A stretch of 64,000 bases of DNA from Panicum virgatum (Eukaryota > Streptophyta > Magnoliopsida > Poales > Poaceae). The notes beneath the pieces were generated by a model. It did not search any database. It saw only the letters and a list, made by a program, of their open reading frames with translations, and had not been told where the DNA came from. The DNA lies in NCBI RefSeq assembly GCF_016808335.1, contig NC_053150.1, positions 25,502,538 to 25,566,537 on the forward strand. The letters are read 5' to 3'. The position numbers and the translations under genes were made by a program. Shown piece after piece: positions 32,672-44,443 of this stretch (positions within the stretch are counted from its first letter, which is position 1; each line of letters begins with the position of its first letter).

Positions 32672-33484
32672 CCATCGGGGGTTATGAATGGTTGTACGTG
32701 GCGATCATCAAGTTCACGAAGTGGCCTGAGGCAACTGCAGTCGTGAAAGCCAACAAGAACTCGGCCCTCAAGTTTATCAAGGATCTAGTGGCCCGCTTTG
32801 GCGTTCCGAATCGGATCATCACCGATAACAGAACCCAGTTCACTAGCAACCTTTTTGGGGATTACTGCGACGACATGGGCATCAAGTTATGCTTCGTCTT
32901 CATTTCTCATCCTCGTAGCAATGGGCAGGTGGAGCGAGCCAACGCAGAAATCCACAAGGGGTTAAAGAACCGGACATACAACGAGCTCAAAAAACATGGG
33001 TTCAGATGGATAGATGAACTCCCCGCGGTGGTCTGGGCAAATCGCACCACCCCAAACCGGGGAAACGCCTTTCTCTCTTGTGTATGGCTCCGAAGCAGTC
33101 CTCCCCGCCGAAGTGACCCTGGGAAGCCCTCGCGTGCGGGCTTACCAGGAAAAGATCAGGATCAATGACGCCAACAAGAGGTTATCAACAAGAGGCTATC
33201 TGGGGGAAGTTCTTTGCTGAGCGGTGCTAAAAGCAGTTCGTTATCAGTAAGCCCTCTGCCGACACTACTAGTGCCACGTACAACCAAGATCCCTCCAAGT
33301 CAGAGACCTAACACTGCGTTGATTCCAATCGCGCGAAGGGATGAACAAACTCTCACCCACGTGGGATGGTCCCTTCCGTGTGATGGAAGAACGCCAGCCC
33401 TGCGTGTTTAGGCTCACAGACAAGGACGGGATGCAGGTACCCAACATCTGGAACATTGAGCATCTCCGTCAGTTCTACTTTTAG
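32672..33484 (+). pseudogene. Element E integrase, C-terminal two thirds
   Basis: The frame opens directly at the junction with GGYEWLYVAIIKFTKWPEAT. It then shows FGVPNRIITDNRTQF (second catalytic Asp) and SHPRSNGQVERANAEIHKGL (catalytic Glu). After WANRTTPNR a frame change leads to TPFSLVYGSEAVLPAEVTLG. The end reads LSPTWDGPFRV and NIWNIEHLRQFYF before a TAG at 33482. The first catalytic Asp lies upstream and has been cut off by element A. The text is of the Tat clade. Confidence 0.85.
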
Positions 33485-34461
33485 ATAGGGGAGAGTCTCT
33501 ATGCTCCGGCATATGGACCAAGCAACTCGAGGCCACTACAGGAAGCTTGGCCCAGGGGCTCCCTCCCACCTATGCACCACTCTTCTTTTCTATTTATGAT
33601 AAGCATGTTTTTTTTGAATTCCTTGCAAATTCAAACGTTCTCTGTGTCTCGGCGTGTGGGACGCCTGGCATCATGAAAGAAGGACGCTCTCGGCCGGGTC
33701 GGCACGTCGGCTGCTCGGGCTCACAGGCTCTTCCTGGCCAACTCTGACATCCTGCTTGGTCTCCGGATTCCGGGATCAGTTGCCCGTCCGGAACCGTACG
33801 CCTCTGCCACTCCACCTTGCTCCGGGAAGCTCTAGAGTAGTGAACAGGCAACCACCCCGGGACACGAAATTTTCCATAAAAAGAACAATGGCAACATGTA
33901 AGGTTTTCCACAAACAGAAAAGGTCCAAGCCGACCAGGGTCTTAGGATCTCAAAAAGGGAGAACTTTATTGCTTTTTTTTGGTATGTATATAGTACAAGT
34001 GCAGATCCGGATACATGAAGCTGCCGCGAAGAACTTCCTGGTCCGCCAGGAGCACCACGCCGTGGTCGGAGCGGGGATACAGTGAGGCCAAGGAGGTCTC
34101 ACCCGCCAGACAATGAGCAGGAAGGGCTGCAGGGCCAACATGTAGCCCCGGGACATGGGAGAATATAAGCACAACTGCTTTCTCCACCCACGCATCCCGG
34201 GCTAGCATGTTGGAGCAGCTGCATGCAAAGCAGTGGCCACTGCTGAAGATGCTGCTGGAGGTACTCGACGACCTCCACGCAGCCGACGAAGCAACCAACG
34301 CCCTTCCGCAGGGCATAGTTGGAGGAAATGCCGCACTAGGGAGGATGAGAAAGGCTCCGACCCCTCATCCGAGCCAGCAGCACAAACTGGCCCAGCCCAG
34401 TGACGGTACCAACAGCAGCCAGCTCCAAATCCGGGGGGAGGCTGCCAGCCGACGGGGAAGA
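33485..34461. other. Element E downstream region
   Basis: No recognisable gene. Open frames on the minus strand at 33966-34316 and 34202-34537 have no family I know. In Tat elements this is where extra frames and the polypurine tract lie, so decayed extra-gene sequence is possible. Tekay II begins at 34462. Confidence 0.45.
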
Positions 34462-35229
34462 TGTGACACCCTAGGTGTTTAAAAGTCAATAATAGACACA
34501 CTAGAGCAATTAGTGGAACTAATGAGTGGACAAACAATTATTAAATGGTAACTAAAGACAAATGAAATTCAAATTCAAATATTGGTTTCAATTTGTGAGG
34601 GCAAATAAAGAAAGTCCAACTCTATTTCATGTACAAATCACCTCACCAAAATATTGTACACTGAATCTGATACCATTAGTAACATGTGCCTAATAACTAA
34701 TGGGCCCAATTTCAGCCAAATTAAGCAAATTAAAATGACCCTTTTATAGAGTTTTTGAATCTTTTAAATTAACTCACAAACCGTTGCTCAAATGAAAACA
34801 TGCATAAGACGAAAGTTGTAGATCTCGAAAAACTGAACAAAAATGGTATTCAAATATTTTTCATTTGAAGCCAAGAAGAAGGAGAAAAATTGAATTTACA
34901 GAACTGGGTTTTGGAACTTTGATCTATTTACAAGACTGCCACTGCCAGCATCTCTCTCCTCTCACGCCGTCCGTACTCCGGCGACGGAATCCTGCCCAGG
35001 ATTCGACCGTGCGCCCCCAGTTTTGCCCTCTAGGTATCTTAGCTAGCAATGCAGACGAGGGCCACGTGTCCTGGACCACTTGGCCACTCGCCACGACGTC
35101 TCCTGGCGTCTGCAGAGCTGCTGCCGCCCGCCACCTCACTGTCGCCGTCTGAAATCGCCATCGAGCGTTGCCCTGGCCCAAATCGACCTCCCCCGGTGTG
35201 TGTTCGCTTCGCCTCGAAGCCTCCTCCAC

Positions 35230-35237
35230 TATAAATA
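35230..35237 (+). promoter_or_regulatory. TATA box of Tekay II LTR
   Basis: TATAAATA in a GC-rich setting, with a C/T-rich stretch 30-50 bases on (GCAGTTTCTTCCATCTACC) that would suit a transcription start. It is the best promoter candidate in this LTR. Confidence 0.6.
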
Positions 35238-38200
35238 GAAGCCGAGGGCCTCGGTGTCACGTGAGCCGCAGTTTCTTCCATCTACCACCCGCCATTGACG
35301 ACAAGCTTGAGCTCGCCGTGGCCGGCCCGTTCCTGACCCGCATTGCCCCAGCCATCACTGCCACTAGCTTCGCCTTGTTCCACTGAAACTCCAGAGCCCG
35401 GCCGCCCTTCCCCATTACCACTGGAGCACCACCGCGGCGGGACACCACCACCGTCGGCCCTGCTCCTCCGCGGCGAGGTCGCCTCTGGCCATCTCCCGAC
35501 AAGCCGAGGACGCCCAGAGGTAGAACTCGAGCCCCTATCCATTTTCCCCTACCTTGCCCCCACCTCCGACGACTTCCTCACCGGGAAACGCAGTGCCTTT
35601 CCTCTCCCCTATTCTGTACATCCGCCCAGGGACCCCCAGTTAAAAGGAACCAAAGTTATAGGGTTGAAAATGCAAAATGTGCTAGAACTCAAAACAGCAA
35701 ACTTTGAAAATGTGTAGAAGTTCGTAAAAAAATCATAAAAATGTGAAGCCAAATGTTCTGGAATCCTTGCAATGAAATCTACAAGTTTTGTTACATGCAA
35801 ATCTTTAGAATCTGTCCATGTTTTAATCTACGAAAAAGAATAGAATAAATAGCCTATAAATGTTCTGGTAGTTTGGTTCAGTGGCTAGGCTGGATTTTTG
35901 GATATGATGATCTCAGTGTTGTTATAAACACCTAGTAAAAATATGAGGTCTGTTTGAAATCGTTTACTTACTTAAATGGTAAAGATTCCTAGATCTACTA
36001 GTGAACTTCATATATTAATACTGGTAAACCTAGACATGGTTTAACTCTGAAATTTTTCCAGGATGAACATGCTACTGAAATATTGCTGATCTATAAGTTT
36101 GAGAATTTTTAGATCTAGTTTGCTGTATATTATGTTTAATGTTTGTTTGATTAACTTAATTCATGATATATAGTTCCTTTGTGTGGAAAAATCTAGATTT
36201 ATTTCTGGAACTTTGATTTAGTCATGTTATCTTGTCTGCAAAATTTGTGCTACTATTACTGAGTATTTCTACAGTTAAAATTCATGCTTGGTGTATCATG
36301 CTTAGATTTGTTATTTTTTTTCTGGATGCAATTCTTCATATCTGGTCATAATATTTGGACATGTTCTTAGTTAGAATACACACTTTCTATGGTAAAAAGT
36401 TCATATGCAGTACTGGTCACCTTGAATCCCAAACAAATATGCAAGTTCATATATAGTTTAATGTATAATTAATTATTCTGGAAGACGTAATGCTTGATAA
36501 TTTTTCTGAAGCATGATTAGACCATTTCTAGGCTCTGGCCAAATTTTGAGATCCATAACCTTTGTAGAACTCCCTGTGGAATTTATTTGTGTTGCTATTA
36601 TGTAAGTTTTTTTAATTTTATAACTCATGTTGCATGAGTAGATAAAATCCAGAAAATTTAAAGTACCGAGTATATCCTATCTAGATGTTGTTGTAAAATT
36701 TGTAGCTCTAGAAACCATGCCTATCGACCTGTACAAATTCGTGAAGTCTCTAGGTTAATCTGTTTGCTTGATTTTTCATAGTTAGATGTCTTGTTCTTAA
36801 ATGCTGAAAATTTTATATTAGATGCTAGTCTATCTTGTCTATGCTACATAAATTTTTCATCACCAGATCGTGAATATAGTTTCTGCTATGAAATTGTGAA
36901 CTTATGCTTATGTTTTAAGTCTAGGAAATTAAGCACCCACACACTCATTCATGAAGAAAGTTCATTATAAGTTCTACTCTATAAATGACTGCCCAGGAAA
37001 TGAAATCACAAAGATCATTACTGAATTAACTTTTTGTTGAACTACAACTTTATTGTGAAGGAAAGAAAGATCATATCATGTTGTAATAATGAATCTTTGC
37101 GTTGCATATAGAATCGGTTAATCTCACTGACGGTGACTACGAGTTGGTTCCTTCGGACTCTCTTGCCATGATGGACGTTAATATTAATTATACTAACTTA
37201 GCTCAAGACCTGGGCCAAACCCCAAAAGACTCTCAGCCTGACAATACCCAAGAAGGCAAACCCCGGTGCAAAATCCCATTATTTTCCGCATTATATTCAT
37301 CTAACTATTCGTATATGTTGTAATAATTTTATTTGCGCATTTACATTTTCTAGGCATTGATCGAAAACCTTAGATTCATGATCCCTAGGAACCTATTTTT
37401 GACATCCGGATCTTTTTATCGACTAGTTGCCACGCTAAGTAGGAACGGTAGAAGTCGAGAGGTTTCTTACCTTTCGCGATATTATAGGAATTGACTGACT
37501 TTAATTCCTGCTGAAATATAAGGACAATGGGCGGAGTTGTGTAGTTGTGATACCCTGCTGGTGTAGTCGAAATTGGTTAAGGTCGCGGTGTGTGGCTCAT
37601 TTTGTTAAGCGTTTGAAAGTACTAGCCACATGCCAAGAAATATGGTAATCGGTAAGCTTAATTACTTGATTGGACCGGCGAGTGGAACGATCATTCACCC
37701 TCTTGGTAGAAGTAGGTTTTATTTTTGTCTGGATGTACGGGTGCAGAGTGGTCGGACTCTGTAGTCGGGGAGGGTGGCCCAGATCCACGGACTGGAAAGA
37801 AAGGGGAAAAGTAGCGTGGGCGAAAGCAAAGTCGATCCCCATGCGTGTGCGTTAGGTTCCCCAGGCTAGGTTGAAATTCGATTCGGAATCGTCCGCCTCT
37901 CACGGCATGAGACTGCTTAACGTTTTTGGTCACATAGAGTAACAAGTGGAACTTGATGATGATAATACTGTTGTTTGATTAAATGGTTGCTCTACCATAT
38001 TTGTGTAGAGTTAGATGCAAACTTAGGACGGTTAATTCAACTAGAAGATGGCTAAGTTAAAATCTGAAAATAAGGATCAACTCTTAGAGGCGTTTTTGGC
38101 AAAACAAACCCCACAAACCAAAAAGCCTTGCATGTCTAGTTATCGGACTATGGTATATCCGGTGATGGGTAAGACTTGCTGAGTATTAGTTGTTGATGGT

Positions 38201-38548
38201 CGTTAAGTGCGAAATATGACCGTCAACTATACTCATAAAAGAAGGAAAACTATACCTCTTACTCACATATTTGTATCACTAACCTAGCTCCACAGTTGTT
38301 TTCGAAGATTTATGTTTTCAGGAGCACACAAGTCCGGAATAAGAAGAAAACACGACGAATACGCAGACAGAAGTCACAAATGGTCGCGTCCTGCGTAACA
38401 CATGCAAAGGAGGCCCACAAACCAGACCAAACCGACCCCACATGTCAGCCAAACAGGCTGAGTTTTGGCGGGAAGGCAGATCTTATACTCTAGAGGTCGG
38501 TTAGGCATGTTTCCATGTAAAGAATTAGCGGGAACTGACCTCAAGCAC

Positions 38549-38556
38549 TATATAAG
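38549..38556 (+). promoter_or_regulatory. TATA box of solo LTR 1
   Basis: TATATAAG, followed by GGGCCTCCCACCACTCTCACCACAC, a typical plant LTR U3/R transition. Confidence 0.65.
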
Positions 38557-39534
38557 GGGCCTCCCACCACTCTCACCACACACACCACTTGAAGGCCTCT
38601 CTCTCACACTCTCTTGTGGCTTGTACTCCTTAGCGTAATGGAGCTAGGCTAGTACTTCATCTCCTTAGCGAATCTAGTCGTCCTCGGGGTCGGCGAGCAA
38701 TCCTCGGCCTCTGGTATAGCTTTGTATTCCGACTTTCGTTATGCTATTCATTCTGAGTTCATTCTTGGTTATCTTGCTATGTTCTTAGCACTTAGCCTTG
38801 ATCTGTGCTTTATCAAGTTATACTAGTTGCTTGTTTAAACCAGATGATCTGGGTAAGTTTATTGGTTCGTTGTGCTTTCGGGCTTGCTTTAGCATCTTAC
38901 CTGTCCATCCGAAGGGTGGGGGACCCGGGGGTGCTAGGGTAGTGACCTCATATGCGGGCATGGTGTCCGGGTATGCGGGATCCTTCGGATATGACGGTGC
39001 TCCACAGTGTGACTGGGGTTGACCGCAGGTGGTGACAGTCCTGTCGGTCCGCCGAGAAGCTGCTTCTCGGTTAGCGTACTCCCCGACATTCGGGTATCAT
39101 GTAGGAGTTCATACAAAGATGAAACGGGACTGGATGTTCTCTAGTGCGGGTCATTCTCCGTGATGTCCCAAATTTCCCGGCACCTGCAGCTCTAAGCATG
39201 TGGCTAACGTAACTTATCTGCTAACATGAATAGTATACTAGGAATATTTGCCTATGCTCCCACTAACCTTAGGATTGCTTGTTTATTCTTTATTCATGAG
39301 AGTTGGCTATTCTGTGTGTGTCACATTACCCCTGATTATCCTTCATTTATCACTTACCACTATATAGTCAGTGGTCTGCAATTTACTTCATACGTGTCAT
39401 GGTTATGGAACTAGTAAATAACTTTACACAACCTAACCATCCCTTGGGAAAATATAAATAACGATACCCTGAATACTTCTGGGTGAAATGCTACCACTAA
39501 CCGTACGCTTGCGGATCTTTCTGTAAACGTTAAG

Positions 39535-39686
39535 ACATACCAACATGGCATTCTCTTGGCGGCATTGCTAGGAACTAACCCCTCCTAGTGGGGACGCTAA
39601 GAAATGCCAACAAGCATTTCTGGTGCCGTTGCTGTGGATGAGTTTAACAACCCCGTTCCTAGTGATTGTGCTTAGAAATGTCAACA
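39535..39686 (+). repeat. Reiterated LTR terminus plus primer-site-like unit
   Basis: Terminus-like ends occur at 39545 (CATACCAACA), 39612 (AAATGCCAACA) and 39686 (AAATGTCAACA). After the first comes TGGCGGCATTGCTAGG (39557-39572). After the second, with an 8-base spacer, comes TGGTGCCGTTGCTGTGGA (39621-39638). Both resemble the tRNA-Asp-type primer site seen at 46287-46304. Confidence 0.75.
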
Positions 39687-40202
39687 TTAGTATACTCAGC
39701 CTTTCTTGTAGCACTGTTTTAAGGTACTAACTTCATGGATATGATTGCAAGTCTGACTTGGCCATGTACTTTGCCTCCGGGCTGGTCTATCGAGTGGGAT
39801 GGCCCTTCAGCTGGTGCTGATCCCCCTCCCACTGAGTGATGCGTTTTGCACGAGCTTTATCGATGTGTCACATGTTTTCTCTAGATGTCTTTTACTGCTT
39901 CCGCTGAGACTATGACACTTGAATAATTTGAGTAGTTGGAACTTTGTAGTACTTTACTATTCTGAACATGGTTTTGTAATAAATTTACTTCCGCTGTAAA
40001 CTTTGAGATGTATGAGATGATCTGTGTTGTAATCTCTAGGCTCACCTTCGTGTGGGTGTTGTCTGTGCGATCCTGGAATAGCATGCCTTTTATCGAGGCT
40101 TCACTCGAGGAACTACCGGTGCATGCCGAATTGGGTCGGAGTTGCCTAGCAACGAAGATCAGTGCACCCGGGCCCAGTATTTTTGGGTGGTTCCGCCACA
40201 GC

Positions 40203-40214
40203 TGGCATCAGAGC
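40203..40214 (+). other. Primer-binding site of Tekay II
   Basis: TGGCATCAGAGC, two bases after the LTR. One mismatch from the TGGTATCAGAGC of Tekay I. Confidence 0.85.
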
Positions 40215-41589
40215 TCGCAGACAGCCCACCAGAGATGGCAGCGTCTGTTTTCTAAACAACAAACTAAAATTTGACTTCGAAACTACTTAAGTTTTTGAAA
40301 AGTCTAGGATCTCCAAGGACAAGTCTAGAACGTAAAGCCCTAGGGGATCTTATGGGTATAATCAGGTGGCTTATATTGTATGGCTAACTTCCAGCACATT
40401 ACATTTTAGTATTTAAATTCCGCAATTTAAATTCTGCAACTACATCGTCGCCGTAGAGGTATGCTTGCTCAGTCAGCTGAGGGAGTCTGATCTTCCCGTC
40501 GGTGATGCGAGCCGAACGCTGGAGCTCAAGCAGTGGCCTACTTGAGCTGCTACCCATATACCAACCATCGGTTGATTATATGGGGAGCAATGGTTCGAAA
40601 TTTGAATTCAATTCCCCGTCCATGACTGTACTCAGTCAATACGTTGTTTCGATGACGTATGCTTAATGTTGTTCATATGGTGGTAGTTGTATGGATGCCG
40701 GTTCTATAGTGATCGGTAATGTATGGGAACACTTTCGTGAGTGCTGGCACGGAAGGCTCATTTATATACTGTCGATTTTCTGCAGGTACGCTAACTCGAA
40801 ACCAAATCCTAGGCTAGATGGTTATATCGAGTAGTTATATAGCGAGAGACGTATTATGTATGCCACCGAAGCTAACCGCATAAGACCAAGGTTACTTGGC
40901 AATTCTTTTCTTTGGTGAGGACGATTAGGATCTGCATTCATTCCTAAATCTTCAGTAAAGAAATGTTTAAAAGAAATTGCAATCGAAAGTTTAAAAATCC
41001 ATCCTTAAAGATCATCTAGGTAATCTGTAAAATCTGGAGATTCTGGTTTCCTCGAATTTTTAAAATATGAAAGTCACCTCAAATCGAGTTTGGACTATAA
41101 TATGAAATGTAACTCTCTAAATTACCAAACTTCTGTAAAATATTTAGAATTTTTTAAGCTTCCTACCCTAGTGTTTTCGAATTTATAATAACCTTCTGCA
41201 AATCTGTCAACTCGGAGCAGTCTGTCTAAACTGAATTTTTCGACCATCTTAAGTTGATCATTTGAAAAATCGTACACCACGAAAGTTGTAGGTAACTTAA
41301 TGGAGAATCTACTGTAAAATTTTTAATTATCTTGGTCAAGTGGTTTGGTAGATGTGGTCAAATTACACACTCTTAGGACAATCTGTTTTCTGATTTGACA
41401 TCGCTTCAAAACCCTGAACACATCACCTTGTTAGGATCTGAACTGGCCTTAGAAATGACTAGATGAAATTTCCCCCACTAACCTAGGAATCTTCTGTAAA
41501 TTTTTGAGAATTTTCGGAGAATTTTATCTATCGTTTTGGTCAATTTCTTTAACTATCCAGAATCAGCCTATTCCTTGTTTGACTATCAG
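40215..41589 (+). other. Tekay II untranslated leader
   Basis: Non-coding. It includes one copy of the conserved leader hairpin: AGCTCAAG-CAGTGGCCTA-CTTGAGCT at 40523-40548, the same sequence as unit 1 of Tekay I read on its sense strand. Confidence 0.7.
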
Positions 41590-41803
41590 CTGATTCATTG
41601 GTCTTTTGTTGGGGCTGCTTCACCTGCTGCAGCACGCGCAGGACGCCCTTCACGCACCACCCGGTGAGATGCAGGTGGATGGTGAGGATGAGGCCCAGGA
41701 GGTCCAGGGTGTTTCTGAGATTGACTTTGAGGAGCAGGCGCCGCAGCCCGCGCAGGTCGAGACTCACTCTCCCGCAGAGAGCAAGGCATCGGTCAACATG
41801 TAG
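41590..41803 (+). pseudogene. Tekay II remnant of the extra frame before gag
   Basis: The acidic tail EMQVDGEDEAQEVQGVSEID, followed by EEQAPQPAQVETHSPAESKA, parallels the end of the Tekay I extra frame (EEEPQEVQSISGLD). The coiled-coil part upstream is not readable. Confidence 0.5.
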
Positions 41804-42458
41804 ACCGAGGCGTTGTTCCTGACTTTTGTAGACTCCTCTTAGTGTATCCTAAATTTTGGATCATGGGCTACTAGGCTAACTCAGAGTTGATTAACCCCCT
41901 TAGTACTGATGTAGGAGTAATCTCAAATAGAAGCGAGAAGATGATGGATGTAATGAACCTCTAATGCTACTTATGTAAACTGTTGGCAGACTGCGAAAAG
42001 CTGAATGCAGCAGCTTGTCCGGATTTTTATCCTTACTTCATTTCCGAATTAGCTTGTGAGTTGAATACCAAAGTTGTTCCAAATTTCATCATGTAAATTA
42101 TCACAAAATTCCAGCTCAATCGGACACGTACAGAAGGAGATATACGCAAAATACAGAGGCTCTATTTTCTGTAACATCAGAAAACCAGAGGAGTAGTAAT
42201 TGAATTTTTCGACTGACTTACTCTGGGATCCTGACTTTACATTGACTACCAAAGTTGTAGCTCATTAAATTATCTAACTCCTGTAAAAATTTCAAGTTCA
42301 TAGCCTATACAGAACTCCAGTTATGCATTTTTTCGTATCGACAGTTTCTGTGTAACGCGACTGATGCAATAATTATTCTTCTATTCATGTCTTGAGTTGT
42401 ATATTTCCATTTGAGATGTTGAAAATGTTGAGCCTAATGCAAACTACTCACATTTCAA
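41804..42458 (+). other. Tekay II spacer before gag
   Basis: Non-coding; equivalent to 23539-24196 of Tekay I. Confidence 0.5.
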
Positions 42459-43600
42459 ATGGTTGGTTCGACTCAAGGTAGTCCCACTGGCTTTGGAGCC
42501 GGAGGAAATGGCGATCCACCTCCGCCACCTCCACCACAGGGCATTGCGGAGATCTTGGCTACTCAGATCGAGATCTTGCGGCAGTTGGTGCAAGCCCAGC
42601 AGCAATAGAGAGGTGGGCATCACGCTCATCAACCGCAAGAGACGAGCTATCAAGATTTTTTGAGAACGCAGCCCCCGCTTTTCACCAAGGCGGACGATCC
42701 ACTCGATGTGGTTGCTTGGATTCGCACAATCGAATCCAAGTTTTCTTTGCTGTCTGTTCCTTGTTCCGAAGCAAACAAGACTCGTTATGCCGCGCAGCAA
42801 CTTCACGGATCAGCTCGTATGTGGTGGGATCATTACCACGAAATGTTACCGGCTGATCATGTGGTTAATTGGAATGAATTCAAGGATGCTTTCCGGGCTC
42901 ATCATATTCCGGCTGGTCTTCTCGATCGGAAAGTCAATGAATTCTTGGCATTGACTCAGGGCACTCATAATGTATTGCAATATGCCTAGGATTTTAACCA
43001 CTTGTGTCAATATGCTAGTCATCATGCGGATACCGATGCTAAGAAGCATGAACGCTTCCATCGAGGCCTCAGTACCAAGTTAGAGGAGAGGCTTAATCTT
43101 GTGCGTGCGGTCTCTTTTAATGATCTGGTGAATCTGGCCATCACTCAGGAGGATCTCATTATTGCCCATCGTGCTGAAAAGAAGCACAAAGCACCTGCTG
43201 GACCCTCAAGTGCCTCTGCACTGAGGTATCGCATCGTGCAGAATACTCCAACCGCACCCTCTCAGAAAGCCCCTCAGCCAGGGCGTTGGATTATTCGGCC
43301 TCCTCAGCAATAGCAGCAGTAGGCTCGGTTTGTGCCACCTCAGCAAGCTCGTTATGCACCACCGCAGCAGCAGCAGACCAGCCCACGGCCGAATATTCAG
43401 CAAGCCGCTCACCCTGAAAACAACAACCGCTGTTTCAAATGCGGGAGTCCAGATCACTTTGCAAAGATGTGCCCCCAGGCAGGACAGTCTCAGGGGCAGT
43501 CTTCTCGCAGAAATAATCAGAACAAGGGCAAGAAACAAACCATTCAAGTCAGGCAGGGCCAACTTAATTTCACCAACTTGGCTGATCTTTCAGAGGGAGC
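42459..43600 (+). pseudogene. Tekay II gag
   Basis: It starts at the ATG at 42459 (MVGSTQGSPTGFG). It reads through RTIESKFSLLSVPCSE, LHGSARMWWDHYHEMLPAD and FLALTQGTHNVLQYA to the CCHC knuckle [15 protein letters not shown]. In-frame TAG codons interrupt it at about 42606, 42987, 43311 and 43319; most fall where Tekay I or the local repeat has CAG. Confidence 0.9.
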
Positions 43601-44443
43601 ACCAATTATGTCGGGTACATTCTCTACAAACCATCACCCCGCAATTATCTTATTCGATTTTGGTGCATCTCATAGCTTTATTAGTTCTAAATTTGGAGCA
43701 AAAGTTGGGTTAGATTTTTATCACACCAAAGGCTCTTACATGATATCTACTCCTGGTGGTATAGTAGCATCCAACCAAATGGTTAGAACCGCACCGCTTA
43801 AGTTGGGTAGTAAAACAATTTCAATCGATTTAATCCTATTACAACTAGAAGGAATTGATGTTATCATAGGAATAGAATGGATGAATAAACATGGGGTACT
43901 ATTAGATATCTCTTCCCGAGCCATTGAAATAAATTCTCCTACCCATGGTCACTCGGTTCTATATTTACCTAATTCCGAATGTGTCAACTCTTGTGCTTAT
44001 GCCATGAAAGATATTCCTATCGAAGATATTCCTTTAGTCCGTGAGTATGCTGATGTTTTTCCGGACGACTTGCCTGGTATGCCACCAGATCGGGATATCG
44101 AATTTGTTATAGAACTGCAGCCTGGTACAACACCTATTTCAAAAAGGCCGTACCGAATACCGCCTAAAGAATTGGCTGAAGTAAAAATCCAGCTACAAGA
44201 ACTTCTGGACAAGAGTTTTATTCGCCCAAGTACTTCACCTTGGGGCTATCCGTCATTGTTTGTAAAGAAAAAGGATGACAGTCTGAGGTTGTGTGTCGAC
44301 TACCAGCCTCTTAATGCGGTAACTATCAAAAATAAATACCCACTTCCCCGCATTGACGTACTGTTTGATCAGTTGGCTGGAGCAAAGATTTTCACCAAGA
44401 TTGATCTTCGTTCAGGGTATCATCAAATAAAAATCTGGACTTT
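43601..44443 (+). pseudogene. Tekay II protease and first half of reverse transcriptase
   Basis: It is continuous with the last gag frame. The protease site reads [18 protein letters not shown]: the Ser of Asp-Ser-Gly is Phe. Reverse transcriptase text includes [40 protein letters not shown] and [19 protein letters not shown], after which a frame change occurs. Confidence 0.92.

Larger units (their letters stand above)
32672..34461 (+). mobile_element. Element E: 3' remnant of a Tat-type gypsy element
   Basis: This begins inside an integrase frame at the edge of element A and runs to the start of the Tekay II LTR. The 5' part of E should lie beyond element A, but is not present in the window to the left. 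Confidence 0.75.
38191..39686 (+). mobile_element. Solo LTR 1 (Athila-like) inside the Tekay II LTR
   Basis: The sequence runs from TGTTGATGG to ATGTCAACA and is flanked by TTAGT at 38186-38190 and 39687-39691. Removing it rejoins DNA homologous to Tekay I (GAGTATTAG to TATACTCAGCC). There is no internal coding sequence. The 3' end contains reiterated LTR-end and primer-site-like segments (39535-39686). End sequence (CGTACGCTTGCGGATCT) is shared in style with the LTR at 46312 and with solo LTR 2. Confidence 0.92.
34462..40200 (+). repeat. 5' LTR of Tekay II (5739 bp including an insertion)
   Basis: Subtracting the solo LTR and one target duplication leaves about 4.24 kb, in line with the 4.1-kb LTRs of Tekay I. 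Landmarks shared with Tekay I include CCTTGCATGTCTAGTTA, GCCTCTCACGG..TGAGACTGCTTAAC, and TTAGTATACTCAGCC followed by TGACTTGGCC. Confidence 0.9.

Noticed and set aside
33966..34537. Minus-strand frames downstream of element E integrase as a possible antisense gene
   Set aside because: No match to the PF04195-type hallmarks seen in elements B and F. Kept only as non-coding remnant.
34462..40200. A 5.7-kb LTR as a record-size LTR
   Set aside because: A solo LTR with its own target duplication accounts for 1.5 kb of it.
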